A stretch of DNA of 64,000 bases from Galbitalea sp. SE-J8 (GTDB taxonomy: Bacteria; Actinomycetota; Actinomycetes; Actinomycetales; Microbacteriaceae). Both the position numbers and the translations under genes were made by a program. The notes under the pieces are model-generated. The model had not been told where the DNA came from. It was given only the letters and a program-made list of their open reading frames with translations, and searched no databases. Below are positions 26,963 through 35,356 of the stretch, one piece after another (position 1 is the first letter of the stretch; each line of letters opens with the position of its first letter). The stretch lies in contig NZ_JAUASV010000021.1 in NCBI RefSeq assembly GCF_030345695.1, positions 1-64,000 on the forward strand, in the 5' to 3' direction.

Positions 26963-27913
26963 ATGACGACGATCATCGAACCGGTGGAGGCGATCGCCGA
27001 CGTCGAGGGCGACGTCCCGCCTGAGCGGCTCGCCCGGCCCGCCACCAGGAAGGGCATCGGCGTCTCGCGCGCACTGCTGTGGCCCGCCCTCGCGACGTCG
27101 CTCGTGCTCACGCAGATCCCGTTCCTGGTCACGATCTACTACTCGTTGCAGGAATGGAACCTGCTGAAGCCCGGCGACCAGCACTTCGCGTGGTTCCAGA
27201 ACTACGTCACGGTCTTCAGCAACGGATCGTTCGTCTCGTCGCTCGTGGCGACAGTGCTGATCACGGGCAGCGCGGTCATCCTGTCCACGCTCTTCGGGCT
27301 GCTGCTCGCGGTGCTGCTCGATCGCAGGTTCCGCGGTCGAGCCCTCGCGCGCACCCTGCTGATCACGCCCTTCCTGATCATGCCGGCGGCCGCCGCGCTC
27401 ATCTGGAAGTGGTCGATGTTCGAGGCCACGTCGGGCATGGTCAACTGGCTCATCGGCCTCGTCGGCATCCCTCCGGTGGCGTGGAACACCGACGCCCCCG
27501 TCGTGACCGTGATCGGCGTGCTGACCTGGCAGTACACCCCCTTCTTCATGCTCATCCTCCTCGCCGGCCTGCAGTCACAGTCCCGCGACGTGCTCGAGGC
27601 GTCGAGCGTGGACGGCGCCGGTCCGGCGCGCCAGTTCGCGCTCATCACCCTCCCGCACCTGCGCCAGTACATCGAGATCGCCGTGCTGCTCGGCTCGATC
27701 CAGCTCGTGCAGGTGTTCGATCCCGTCGCGATCATGACCCGCGGATCGGGCGGCACGAAGACGCTCTCGTACCTGCTGTACGAGCGGGCTTTCGTCGGCC
27801 TGGAAGTCGGCGAGGCGGCCGCCTACGGCGTCGTCACCGTGATCGTCACGATCGTCATCGCGACCGTGGCGCTGCGCACCCTGTTCAAGATCTTCACGGA
27901 AGGCACCCGATGA
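26963..27913 (+). CDS. ABC transporter permease, polyol type (SmoF/MalF-like)
   Basis: A 316-residue inner membrane permease with six hydrophobic segments. The first, after a 40-residue cytoplasmic N-terminus, contains ALLWPALATSLVLTQIPFLV. The EAA loop that contacts the ATPase is DVLEASSVDGAGPARQFALI (about residues 210-230), with the conserved Glu-Ala and Gly. It starts 30 bases after the binding-protein stop and overlaps the next permease gene by four bases. It forms a heterodimer with that protein for polyol uptake. Confidence 0.93.
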   Translation: MTTIIEPVEAIADVEGDVPPERLARPATRKGIGVSRALLWPALATSLVLTQIPFLVTIYYSLQEWNLLKPGDQHFAWFQNYVTVFSNGSFVSSLVATVLITGSAVILSTLFGLLLAVLLDRRFRGRALARTLLITPFLIMPAAAALIWKWSMFEATSGMVNWLIGLVGIPPVAWNTDAPVVTVIGVLTWQYTPFFMLILLAGLQSQSRDVLEASSVDGAGPARQFALITLPHLRQYIEIAVLLGSIQLVQVFDPVAIMTRGSGGTKTLSYLLYERAFVGLEVGEAAAYGVVTVIVTIVIATVALRTLFKIFTEGTR

Positions 27914-28785
27914 CCTCCGCCACCCTGGCCCCACCCGCTCGCCCGCGGCGCGTCAGGCCGGTGGGCCGTGCGCAGCGCCGGGTGCGGGCGAGCGCCATCA
28001 CCCTCATCACCTGGGGACTCGTGGTGCTGTTCTTCTTCCCCGTCGCGTGGATGGTGCTCACGGCGTTCAAGCCGGAGCGGCAGGCCGCTACGAGTCCGCC
28101 CACCTTCCTCGCCGATTGGACGCTCGACCAGTTCGCCGCCGTGTTCAACCGCGACATGGCGCCCTACCTGATCAACTCGCTGACGGCATCCATCGCCTCG
28201 ACGGTGCTCGTGCTCCTGCTGGCCATCCCCGCCGCGTACGCGCTCAGCATCCGCCCGATCGTGAGGGTGCGCGACGCGCTGTTCTTCTTCATCTCGACGC
28301 GGTTCATGCCGGTCGCGGCCGGCATCATCCCCGTGTACCTGCTGCTGCAGGGGCTGGGGCTGCTCGACAACATCAGCGCCCTGAGCATCCTCTACGTCGG
28401 CATCAACCTGCCGATCGCGGTGTGGATGATGCGGTCGTTCTTCTCGGAGGTGCCGGTCGAGATCGTCGAGGCCGCCCAGATCGACGGTGCTCGATTGCAC
28501 ACGGAGCTGTTCCGCGTGGTGCTGCCGATCGTGCTGCCCGGCGTCGCGGCGGCGGGGCTCATCTGCTTCATCTTCGCGTGGAACGAGTACTTCCTCGCGA
28601 ACCTGCTGACGTCGACCGCAGCGCGTACGACCCCGCCGTTCCTGACGAGCTTCGTCGACGGGCGCGGACTGTTCCTCTCGGTGCTGTCCGCAGCCTCCAG
28701 CATCGCGGTGCTGCCGGTCGTGATCGCCGGCTGGATCGCGCAGAAACAACTGGTCCGCGGATTGGCGATGGGAGCCATCAAATGA
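27910..28785 (+). CDS. ABC transporter permease, polyol type (SmoG/MalG-like)
   Basis: A 291-residue permease with six membrane segments (first: ITLITWGLVVLFFFPVAWMV). The EAA loop is EIVEAAQIDGARLHTELFRV, followed by LPIVLPGVAAAG. The segment FISTRFMPVAAGIIPVYLLL is characteristic of the polyol branch of the MalG family. The ATG at 27910 sits in ATGA overlapping the previous stop; its own stop overlaps the dehydrogenase start in the same way. No ATPase gene follows, so an MsmK/UgpC-type ATPase encoded elsewhere must energise the transporter. Confidence 0.93.
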   Translation: MTSATLAPPARPRRVRPVGRAQRRVRASAITLITWGLVVLFFFPVAWMVLTAFKPERQAATSPPTFLADWTLDQFAAVFNRDMAPYLINSLTASIASTVLVLLLAIPAAYALSIRPIVRVRDALFFFISTRFMPVAAGIIPVYLLLQGLGLLDNISALSILYVGINLPIAVWMMRSFFSEVPVEIVEAAQIDGARLHTELFRVVLPIVLPGVAAAGLICFIFAWNEYFLANLLTSTAARTTPPFLTSFVDGRGLFLSVLSAASSIAVLPVVIAGWIAQKQLVRGLAMGAIK

Positions 28786-30275
28786 CGAATCTCGACTCCA
28801 CGGCGTCCCTCGACGCGAGCCTCCTCGGGTCGCTCGCGGCGACCGTGCCGGTGCCCTCCTACGATCGCTCCGCGGTGACGACAGGGATCGTGCACTTCGG
28901 CGTCGGCGGCTTCCACCGCGCGCACCAGGCGATGGTGATCGACACGCTCATGAACGAGGGCCTCGCGCTCGACTGGGGGATCTGCGGCGTCGGCGTGCTG
29001 CCCGGCGACGCGACGATGCGTGACGTCATGGCGGCGCAGGACGGCCTCTACACGCTCGTCTACAAGCACGCGGACGGCTCCCGCGATGCGCGCGTCGTGG
29101 GCTCGATCGTCGAGTACCTGTTCGCCCCCGACGACCCGGAGCGGGTGATCGAGAAGCTCGCCGATCCGGCGATCCGCATCGTGTCGCTCACCATCACCGA
29201 GGGCGGCTACAACTTCGACCAGGTGAGCGGCGAGTTCGACTCGTCGAGCCCGGCCATCCAGGCCGACCTCGCCGCGGGCGCCGTGCCGGCCACCGTGTTC
29301 GGCCTCGTCGTCGAGGCGCTCGCCCGTCGGCGCGAGCGCGGCGTGCCGCCGTTCACGATCATGTCGTGCGACAACATCCAGGGCAACGGGCACATGGCCC
29401 AGCGCACGTTCTCGACGTTCGCGTCGCTGCGCGACCCGGAGCTCGGCGAGTGGCTGCTCGAGAACGTCGCGTTCCCGAACTCGATGGTCGACCGGATCAC
29501 CCCCGTCACGACGGATGCCGACCGCGCGGAGGTCGCCGAGCGCCTCGGCGTCGCAGACGCGTGGCCCGTCGTGTGCGAGCCGTTCTTCCAGTGGGTGCTC
29601 GAGGACGCGTTCCCGCTCGGACGCCCACCGTTCGAGCGGGCGGGCGTGCAGCTCGTCGACGACGTCGAGCCCTACGAGCTCATGAAGCTGCGTCTGCTCA
29701 ACGCGTCGCACCAGGCCATGTGCTACTTCGGTTACCTGAGCGGGTACCGCTACGCCCACGAGGCGACGGCGGATGCCGCGATCGCGACGCTCCTGCGCCG
29801 CTACATGGATCGCGAGGGCACGCCGACGCTGCGCCCGGTGCCGGGCGTCGATCTGGACGACTACAAGGACACCCTCATCGAGCGGTTCGCGAACCCGGAG
29901 ATCCGCGACACGCTCGCGCGACTGTGCGCGGAGTCGTCGGATCGCATCCCGAAGTGGCTCGTGCCCGTCATCCGCGAGAATCTCGCGTCGGACGGCGAGG
30001 TCGCGCTGTCGGCGGCGATCGTCGCGAGCTGGGCGCGTTACGACGAGGCGATCGACGAGCAGGGCGAGCCGATCACGATCGTCGACCGGCTGGCGGACGA
30101 GCTCGTCGCGATCGCGCAGGGACAGCACGAACGGCCGATCGCGTTCATCTCCAACCGGCAGCTGTTCGGCGACCTCGTGGACTCGCCGCGGTTCGTCGCC
30201 GCGTACGTCGCGGCGCTCGAGTCGCTGTGGGACCGGGGAGCCCACGCGACCGTGGAGCACCTGGTCGCCGACTGA
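28782..30275 (+). CDS. Long-chain polyol dehydrogenase (mannitol/arabitol dehydrogenase family)
   Basis: A 497-residue NAD-dependent enzyme of the polyol-specific long-chain dehydrogenase/reductase family. The N-terminal nucleotide site is IVHFGVGGFHRAHQAMVIDT; the catalytic signature K-x4-N-x2-H is seen in LMKLRLLNASHQAMCYFGYL (about residue 305). The length equals that of mannitol 2-dehydrogenase and D-arabinitol 4-dehydrogenase, which sequence alone does not separate. The ATG overlaps the permease stop (ATGA). With xylulokinase close by, oxidation of D-arabitol to D-xylulose is the more coherent pathway; mannitol to fructose would not need that kinase. Confidence 0.9.
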   Translation: MTNLDSTASLDASLLGSLAATVPVPSYDRSAVTTGIVHFGVGGFHRAHQAMVIDTLMNEGLALDWGICGVGVLPGDATMRDVMAAQDGLYTLVYKHADGSRDARVVGSIVEYLFAPDDPERVIEKLADPAIRIVSLTITEGGYNFDQVSGEFDSSSPAIQADLAAGAVPATVFGLVVEALARRRERGVPPFTIMSCDNIQGNGHMAQRTFSTFASLRDPELGEWLLENVAFPNSMVDRITPVTTDADRAEVAERLGVADAWPVVCEPFFQWVLEDAFPLGRPPFERAGVQLVDDVEPYELMKLRLLNASHQAMCYFGYLSGYRYAHEATADAAIATLLRRYMDREGTPTLRPVPGVDLDDYKDTLIERFANPEIRDTLARLCAESSDRIPKWLVPVIRENLASDGEVALSAAIVASWARYDEAIDEQGEPITIVDRLADELVAIAQGQHERPIAFISNRQLFGDLVDSPRFVAAYVAALESLWDRGAHATVEHLVAD

Positions 30276-30452
30276 CGCCCGCCGCGCGGGGGGTGCAGGG
30301 GCCGCGCGTGCGGAGGGCCGCGCGGCGGCGGCGCGCGGCGGCGGCGCGCCCGCCCGCGGCGATCCCGCGCGCCGCCCGCCGGATCGCGCCCCACGTCATC
30401 GCCGACCGGGAGCGCCCGCCCGAGCGCATCCGAGCAACGGATCTCCATCCGA

Positions 30453-30542
30453 ACAACGGATCTCACGGAGAAACGAGCTGTTCGTCACACGCCAGGCGGC
30501 CTCGCGGCGACGATCCCGTCGAGACTCCGTGAGATCCGTTGT
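30453..30542. repeat. Hairpin element E2 (90 bp)
   Basis: Perfect 18-bp arms ACAACGGATCTCACGGAG (30453-30470) and its complement (30525-30542) enclose 54 bases. Part of the left arm, CAACGGATCTC, is repeated 19 bases upstream (30435-30445). The centre begins AAACGAGCTGTTCG, similar to the TTCCGAGCCGTTCG that begins the centre of E1. Confidence 0.8.
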
Positions 30543-30624
30543 GGGGCCGACGCGGCGCGCGGCTCGCGCGGCTCGCGCGGCGCATGCGGCGCATGCGGCC
30601 GGCCGCTCGGCCGAGACGCGCCGA

Positions 30625-30630
30625 TACAGT
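30625..30630 (+). promoter_or_regulatory. -10 element TACAGT for pheA (leaderless)
   Basis: TACAGT, six bases, then GTG 30637. No Shine-Dalgarno sequence is present. Confidence 0.6.
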
Positions 30631-30636
30631 GAGAGC

Positions 30637-31569
30637 GTGACCGCGACGTACAGCTACCTCGGCCCCCGCGGCACGTTCACCGAGGCCGCGCTCAAACAGG
30701 TTCCGGATGCGGCGGGCGCCGACTGGCGCAGCGTCAACAACGTCGGGGAGGCGCTCGCCGACGTCGTCGACGGCACGAGCGTCGCGGCGATGATCGCGAT
30801 CGAGAACTCCGTCGACGGCGGCGTATCCGCGACCCAGGACGCCCTCGCGACGATCCCCGGGCTGCAGATCGTCGGCGAGTACCTCGTGCCGGTGCGGTTC
30901 GACCTGGTCGCCCGCCCGGGCACGACGCTCGCCGGCGTCGCGACGATCGTGGCGCATCCGGTCGCCTATGCGCAGAGCCGGCGCTGGCTCGACGCGCACC
31001 TGCCGAGCCACGGGCACGTGCCCTCGTCGTCGAACGTCGCGGCGCCCGCCTCGCTCATCGAGGCGCCCCTCGTCGCGGATGCGGCGCTTGCGCCCCCCGG
31101 CATCGCCGACGTGTACCCGCTCGACGTGCTCGCCGAGGACGTGGGCGACAACACGGATGCGGTGACGCGCTTCGTGCTCGTGAGCGGCATCCGTCCCGTG
31201 CCGCCGCGCACGGGCGCGGACAAGACGAGCATCATCGCCGAGCTGCCGGTCGATCGCGCGGGCGCGCTGCTCGAGATGCTCGAGCAGTTCGCGACGCGCG
31301 GCATAAACATGAGCCTGCTCGAGTCGCGGCCGGTGGGCGACGCGCTCGGGCGGTACCGCTTCGTCATCGACCTCGACGGGCACGTGCTCGACGAGCGGGT
31401 CGCGGATGCCCTGCTCGGCCTCAAGCGGTTCAGCCCGAACGTCGTGTTCCTCGGCTCGTACCCGCGTGCCGACGGCCGGGGCTCGTCGGTCGAGGAGCGC
31501 TACCGCGACGAGGCGTTCATCGAGGCGCGCGACTGGCTCCGGGCGCTCATCGCGGGCGAGCCGCGCTGA
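30637..31569 (+). CDS. pheA: Prephenate dehydratase
   Basis: Converts prephenate to phenylpyruvate in phenylalanine synthesis. The 310-residue monofunctional enzyme has the PDT domain (YSYLGPRGTFTEAAL at the start, MIAIENSVDGGVSATQDAL at about 55, VTRFVLVS near 180) and a C-terminal ACT domain for feedback control by phenylalanine (KTSIIAELPVDRAGALLEML, then the ESRP motif in SLLESRPVG). The GTG is fixed by the leaderless promoter. It converges on a lipid kinase gene, with 396 bases of repeat-rich sequence between them. Confidence 0.95.
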   Translation: MTATYSYLGPRGTFTEAALKQVPDAAGADWRSVNNVGEALADVVDGTSVAAMIAIENSVDGGVSATQDALATIPGLQIVGEYLVPVRFDLVARPGTTLAGVATIVAHPVAYAQSRRWLDAHLPSHGHVPSSSNVAAPASLIEAPLVADAALAPPGIADVYPLDVLAEDVGDNTDAVTRFVLVSGIRPVPPRTGADKTSIIAELPVDRAGALLEMLEQFATRGINMSLLESRPVGDALGRYRFVIDLDGHVLDERVADALLGLKRFSPNVVFLGSYPRADGRGSSVEERYRDEAFIEARDWLRALIAGEPR

Positions 31570-31576
31570 GCTATCC

Positions 31577-31593
31577 GACCCCGTTCCGGGGTC
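31577..31593 (+). terminator. Hairpin after pheA
   Basis: GACCCC and GGGGTC flank a five-base loop, eight bases past the stop. Similar GGGGTC and GACCCC sequences recur over the next 100 bases. Confidence 0.45.
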
Positions 31594-31700
31594 CCGGCGC
31601 CCGATGCCCGTTTCCGGGGTCCCGATCTCGACCCCGATCACGGATCCCGATGCCCGATGCCCGACCCGCGACCTAGACCCCGCGATCTCGACCCCGATCA

Positions 31701-31783
31701 CGGAAATGCAGGAGCTGAGCATCCGGAATGGCGCCACCGGTGCCGAATCGCGGCATCCGCGTGCACGCGCTCCTGCATTTCCG
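31701..31783. repeat. Hairpin element E3 (83 bp) with triplicated right arm
   Basis: Perfect 14-bp arms CGGAAATGCAGGAG (31701-31714) and its complement (31770-31783) enclose 55 bases. The right arm plus four bases is repeated in tandem three times as an 18-bp unit (31770-31787, 31788-31805, 31806-31823). The centre contains GTGCCGAATCGCGGCATCCG, similar to GGCCGATTCGGCCGCATCCG in E1. Confidence 0.8.
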
Positions 31784-31965
31784 TTGTCTCCTGCATTTCC
31801 GTTGTCTCCTGCATTTCCGTTGTGGAGCCGCGGGAAGCGGGCGTCCGTTGGCGCGCGACCGGGCGGCGTCGCGGCGGTGCTGCCCGGTGTCGCCCCGCGG
31901 CGGTGATGCCCGGTGTCGCCCCGCCACCGCGCCGCGCCCATCGCCCCGCCACCGCGCCGCGCCCA

Positions 31966-32985
31966 TCATCCCTCGGAGCGCGGCACCTTCACCGTGAGGC
32001 CGAGGTGCTCCGTCCAGCACCGCACGGAGGTCGCGGTCCCGAACTCGTCACCGTCGAGCTCGACCTCCTGGGCGCTCTCGAGCTCCACGTCGAACCGGCG
32101 TCCGGTCAGGTAACGCACGTCGCGCACATCCTTCGACAGGTCGATGATCTTGCGGCCCACGGCGCTCTTGCGCAGCACGCCGTTCTCCCAGCCGATCTTG
32201 CGCCACACCGTGAACCAGCCGAACGGCCCGCGCGGACGCAGCGCGACCACGTCGAGGATGCCGTCGTCCGGCTTCGCGTCGGGCATCAGCAGGATGCCGC
32301 CGGTGAGCGACCCGCAGTTGCCGACGAGCACGGTGAGCACGTCGACCGAGCGGCGCGGACCGTTGTCCACGCTGTAGCTGATCTCGACGGGCTCGATCTC
32401 CGCGAGCGCGCGCACCCCGCCGTCGACGTAGGCGAGCCAGCCCACCGCCTTCTTGAGCCCCGGCCGGGTGTTGGCCATCATCTTGGCGTCGAGTCCGAAC
32501 CCGGCCATGACGAGGAACGCGTGCTCCTCGGTCGCGCCGTCGTCCCGGGTGAGCTCGACCACGCCGAGGTCGATGTCGCGCTCGCCGCCCTCGAACGCCA
32601 CGGCGACGCTCTCCGCGAGCGAGCCCAGGGTGAACTCGAGGTTGCGGGCGAGCAGGTTGCCCGTGCCGGACGGGAGCAGCGCGATCGGCACGTCCGATCC
32701 GCGCAGGCCCTCGGCCACGGCGCGCACGGTGCCGTCCCCGCCGACCGCCATGACGACATCCGCCCCCTGCTCGACGGCGAGCCGGGCGCCCGAGACGCCG
32801 AAGTCGTCCGGATCGGTCTCGAAGTACAGGGTCGTGCCCCAGCCGGCCGCCTCGGCTCCGGCCTGCACGGCCGCTCTGAGCTCGTCGAGGTCGACCTTCG
32901 TCGGGTTGAACACGACCGCCGCGACCTTCTGCGGCTCGGAGACCGCCCGGGCCGGGGTCGGCTGCGCGGTCTCGTTGAGGGTCAC
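31966..32985 (-). CDS. Diacylglycerol/lipid kinase (DagK/YegS family)
   Basis: A 339-residue cytoplasmic lipid kinase. The catalytic domain begins with VAAVVFNPTKVD (about residue 20), then the ATP-binding VMAVGGDGTVRAVAEGL (about 75-92) and LLPSGTGNLLARNL (about 103), both diagnostic. FLVMAGFGLDAKMM and the GTATSVRCWTEHLGLTV C-terminal beta domain complete the family fold. The GTG at 32985 is supported by the -10 TAGGTT seven bases upstream. It probably phosphorylates diacylglycerol or a related lipid; the true substrate is not readable. It is divergent from serS. Confidence 0.92.
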   Translation of the reverse strand: MTLNETAQPTPARAVSEPQKVAAVVFNPTKVDLDELRAAVQAGAEAAGWGTTLYFETDPDDFGVSGARLAVEQGADVVMAVGGDGTVRAVAEGLRGSDVPIALLPSGTGNLLARNLEFTLGSLAESVAVAFEGGERDIDLGVVELTRDDGATEEHAFLVMAGFGLDAKMMANTRPGLKKAVGWLAYVDGGVRALAEIEPVEISYSVDNGPRRSVDVLTVLVGNCGSLTGGILLMPDAKPDDGILDVVALRPRGPFGWFTVWRKIGWENGVLRKSAVGRKIIDLSKDVRDVRYLTGRRFDVELESAQEVELDGDEFGTATSVRCWTEHLGLTVKVPRSEG

Positions 32986-32992
32986 GATCGCA

Positions 32993-32998
32993 AACCTA
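32993..32998 (-). promoter_or_regulatory. -10 element TAGGTT for the lipid kinase (leaderless)
   Basis: On the minus strand TAGGTT is followed by seven bases and GTG 32985. An inverted repeat GCATCCG/CGGATGC (33001-33020) lies just upstream. Confidence 0.55.
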
Positions 32999-33206
32999 GG
33001 GCATCCGGGCGATCGGATGCGGCCCACATCCGCACGATCTCGCGGAGGGCGCCGCCCGGTGCCGCGCCGGCGAGCAGCCGACCGTAGCCCGTGCCGCACC
33101 GGCGAACAGCCGGCCGCCGACCCGGCCCCGCCTGTGCCCCCCGCGCGAACAGCCAGCCCGCGGGCCCGCGCCCGCGCCCGGGCAGGGCCCCGTCCCACCC
33201 GGAAAC

Positions 33207-33212
33207 TAGACT
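33207..33212 (+). promoter_or_regulatory. -10 element TAGACT for serS (leaderless)
   Basis: TAGACT, seven bases, then GTG 33220, with no Shine-Dalgarno sequence. Confidence 0.55.
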
Positions 33213-33219
33213 GGCCCGC

Positions 33220-34482
33220 GTGATCGACCCCCAGCTCCTCCGCGACGACCCCGACCTCGTGAGACGCTCGCAGGAGGCCCGCGGATCCTCGGTCGCCCTC
33301 GTCGACGAGGCGATCGGTGCGGATGCTGCCCGCCGCGCCGCGATCACCGCGTACGAGAACCTGCGCGCCGAGCAGAACGCGTTCGGCAAGACGGTCGCGC
33401 AGGCGCCGAAGGACGAGAAGCCCGCGCTCGTCGCGCAGGCCCAGCAGCTCGCGGCCCGCGTGAAGGCGGCCCAGGCCGAGGCGACGGATGCCGAGGCCGC
33501 GTTCGCGACGACCGTCGGCGCGATCCAGAACCCGATCATCGACGGCGTGCCGGCCGGCGGCGAGGAGGACTTCGTCACGCTGCGCACGCACGGCGAGCCG
33601 CGCGCGTTCGACTTCGAGCCGCGGGACCACGCGGAGCTCGGCGAGCTGCTCGACATCATCGACATCCCGCGCGGTGTGAAGGTGTCGGGCAGCCGGTTCT
33701 ACTTCCTCAAGGGCTGGGGCGCGCGCCTCGAGCTCGCGCTCATGAGCCTCGCCCTCGACACCGCGCTCGAGTCGCACTTCGTGCCGCTCATCACGCCGAC
33801 GCTCGTGAAGCCCGAGGTGATGGCCGGCACCGGCTTCCTCGGCGAGCACGCCGACGAGATCTACTACCTGCCCGCCGACGAGCTCTACCTCACCGGCACG
33901 AGCGAGGTCGCGCTCGCCGGCTACCACGCCGACGAGATCATCGACGTCTCGAAGCCGCTGCGCTACGCGGGGTGGTCGACCTGCTACCGGCGGGAGGCGG
34001 GCGCCGCGGGCAAGGACAACCGCGGCATCCTGCGCGTGCACCAGTTCAACAAGCTCGAGATGTTCAGCTACGTCGACCCCGCCTACGCGGAGCAGGAGCA
34101 CCAGAACCTCGTGCACCTGCAGGAACGGATGCTGCAGGCCTGCGAGCTGAGCTACCGCGTCATCGACGTGGCGGCCGGCGATCTCGGATCGAGCGCCGCC
34201 CGCAAGTACGACATCGAGGCCTGGGTGCCGACGCAGGGCACCTACCGCGAGCTCACGTCGACGTCGAACTGCACGACCTATCAGGCTCGCCGCCTCGACA
34301 TCCGCGCCCGCGGCAGCGACGGCAGGACCGCGCCGGTCGCGACCCTCAACGGCACCCTCGGCACGACGCGCTGGCTCGTGGCGATCCTCGAGACGCACCA
34401 GCAGCGCGACGGCAGCGTGCGCGTGCCCGAGGCGCTGCGTCCCTACCTCGGCGGCGTCGAGGCGATCACCCCCGCCGCATGA
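33220..34482 (+). CDS. serS: Seryl-tRNA synthetase
   Basis: Charges tRNA-Ser, two of which lie in this window. The 420 residues have the N-terminal tRNA-binding coiled coil (about 28-105, with a long Ala/Glu/Lys/Gln helix) and the class II catalytic core: motif 1 near [20 protein letters not shown], motif 2 [20 protein letters not shown] with the ATP Arg, and motif 3 [19 protein letters not shown]. The GTG start opens with the conserved [12 protein letters not shown] and follows a leaderless promoter; a longer frame upstream is Pro/Arg-rich and not part of the family. The HAD gene overlaps its stop by four bases. Confidence 0.97.
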   Translation: MIDPQLLRDDPDLVRRSQEARGSSVALVDEAIGADAARRAAITAYENLRAEQNAFGKTVAQAPKDEKPALVAQAQQLAARVKAAQAEATDAEAAFATTVGAIQNPIIDGVPAGGEEDFVTLRTHGEPRAFDFEPRDHAELGELLDIIDIPRGVKVSGSRFYFLKGWGARLELALMSLALDTALESHFVPLITPTLVKPEVMAGTGFLGEHADEIYYLPADELYLTGTSEVALAGYHADEIIDVSKPLRYAGWSTCYRREAGAAGKDNRGILRVHQFNKLEMFSYVDPAYAEQEHQNLVHLQERMLQACELSYRVIDVAAGDLGSSAARKYDIEAWVPTQGTYRELTSTSNCTTYQARRLDIRARGSDGRTAPVATLNGTLGTTRWLVAILETHQQRDGSVRVPEALRPYLGGVEAITPAA

Positions 34483-35282
34483 CCCCGCGCCACCTCATCG
34501 CGCTCGACATCGACGGCACGGTGCTGACCGAGACGGGCGAGCTGTTCCCGGCGATCGTGGACGAGGTGGCGCGCCTCGCTGCGGCCGGGCACGAGGTGAT
34601 GCTCGCGACCGGACGCGGCGTCTCGATGACCCTGCCGGTGCTCGACCGGCTCGGCATCGCGCCCGAGTACGTCGTGAGTGCGAACGGCGCGATCACCCTG
34701 CGTCGCGAGCCGGATGCGCCGCTCGGCTACGTGCGGCACCACATCGAGACGTTCGATCCGACGGAGGCGCTGCTCGGCATCCGTCCGTACCTCGCCGAGG
34801 CGCAGTACATGGTCGAGAACGAGCAGGGCGAGCAGCTGTTCCTCGGCGACGTGCCGGGTGCCGCGCTCGACGCGTCGAGCCGCCGGGTCGAGTTCGAGCA
34901 GATGCTGCACATCCGCGCGACGCGCGTCGTGGTCGTGTCGCCCGAGCACACGTCGCAGGACTTCCTCGAGCTCGTCGAGCGGATGGGGCTGGACAGCGTC
35001 GCCTACAACGTCGGCTGGGCGGCGTGGCTCGACCTCGCGCCCGAGGGCGTCACGAAGGCGACGGCGCTCGAGCGGGTGCGCGCGGAGCTCGGCATCGACC
35101 CCGCGCGGGTCGTCGCGGTCGGCGACGGACGCAACGACATCGAGATGCTGCGCTGGGCGGGCGCCTCCGGCCGCGGCGTCGCGATGGGGCAGGCACCGGA
35201 TGAGGTGCGCGCCGCCGCCACGGAGGTCGCGGGCACGGATGCCGAGGGCGGCCTCGCGGCGGTGCTCGCGTCCGTCGGCTGA
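34479..35282 (+). CDS. HAD-IIB (Cof-type) phosphatase
   Basis: A 267-residue haloacid-dehalogenase phosphatase. Motif I is [14 protein letters not shown] (catalytic Asp pair), motif II is the Thr in [10 protein letters not shown], the motif III Lys lies in [12 protein letters not shown], and motif IV is [17 protein letters not shown]. The middle 90 residues form the C2-type cap that selects substrate. Cof-family enzymes act on small phosphosugars, flavin or pyridoxal phosphates; the substrate here is unknown. The ATG overlaps the serS stop (ATGA), an arrangement that appears often in actinobacteria. Confidence 0.9.
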   Translation: MTPRHLIALDIDGTVLTETGELFPAIVDEVARLAAAGHEVMLATGRGVSMTLPVLDRLGIAPEYVVSANGAITLRREPDAPLGYVRHHIETFDPTEALLGIRPYLAEAQYMVENEQGEQLFLGDVPGAALDASSRRVEFEQMLHIRATRVVVVSPEHTSQDFLELVERMGLDSVAYNVGWAAWLDLAPEGVTKATALERVRAELGIDPARVVAVGDGRNDIEMLRWAGASGRGVAMGQAPDEVRAAATEVAGTDAEGGLAAVLASVG

Positions 35283-35299
35283 CGGGCCGGCGGATGATC

Positions 35300-35329
35300 G
35301 GCCGTCGTCTTGCCGGCCGTCGTCTTGCC
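35300..35329. repeat. 15-bp tandem duplication
   Basis: GGCCGTCGTCTTGCC occurs twice in a row in the 74-base gap between the convergent HAD and amidohydrolase genes. Confidence 0.6.
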
Positions 35330-35356
35330 GGCCGGCGGCGCCTGCGCCGGCGTGGC

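Larger units (their letters stand above)
30276..30636. other. Intergenic region with hairpin element E2
   Basis: It starts with a G/C-rich stretch of GCG and CGG runs (30283-30420), then hairpin element E2, then short repeats of GCGGCTCGC and GCATGCGGC type before the pheA promoter. No gene is supported. Confidence 0.6.
31570..31965. other. Repeat-rich convergent intergenic region
   Basis: A 21-bp direct repeat beginning GATCTCGACCCCG occurs at 31624 and 31684, with CCCGATGCCCGATGCCCGA-type short repeats between. Hairpin element E3 follows at 31701-31783. Then GTGTCGCCCCGC-like repeats of about 40 bp run up to the lipid kinase stop. No gene is supported in either strand. Confidence 0.6.
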
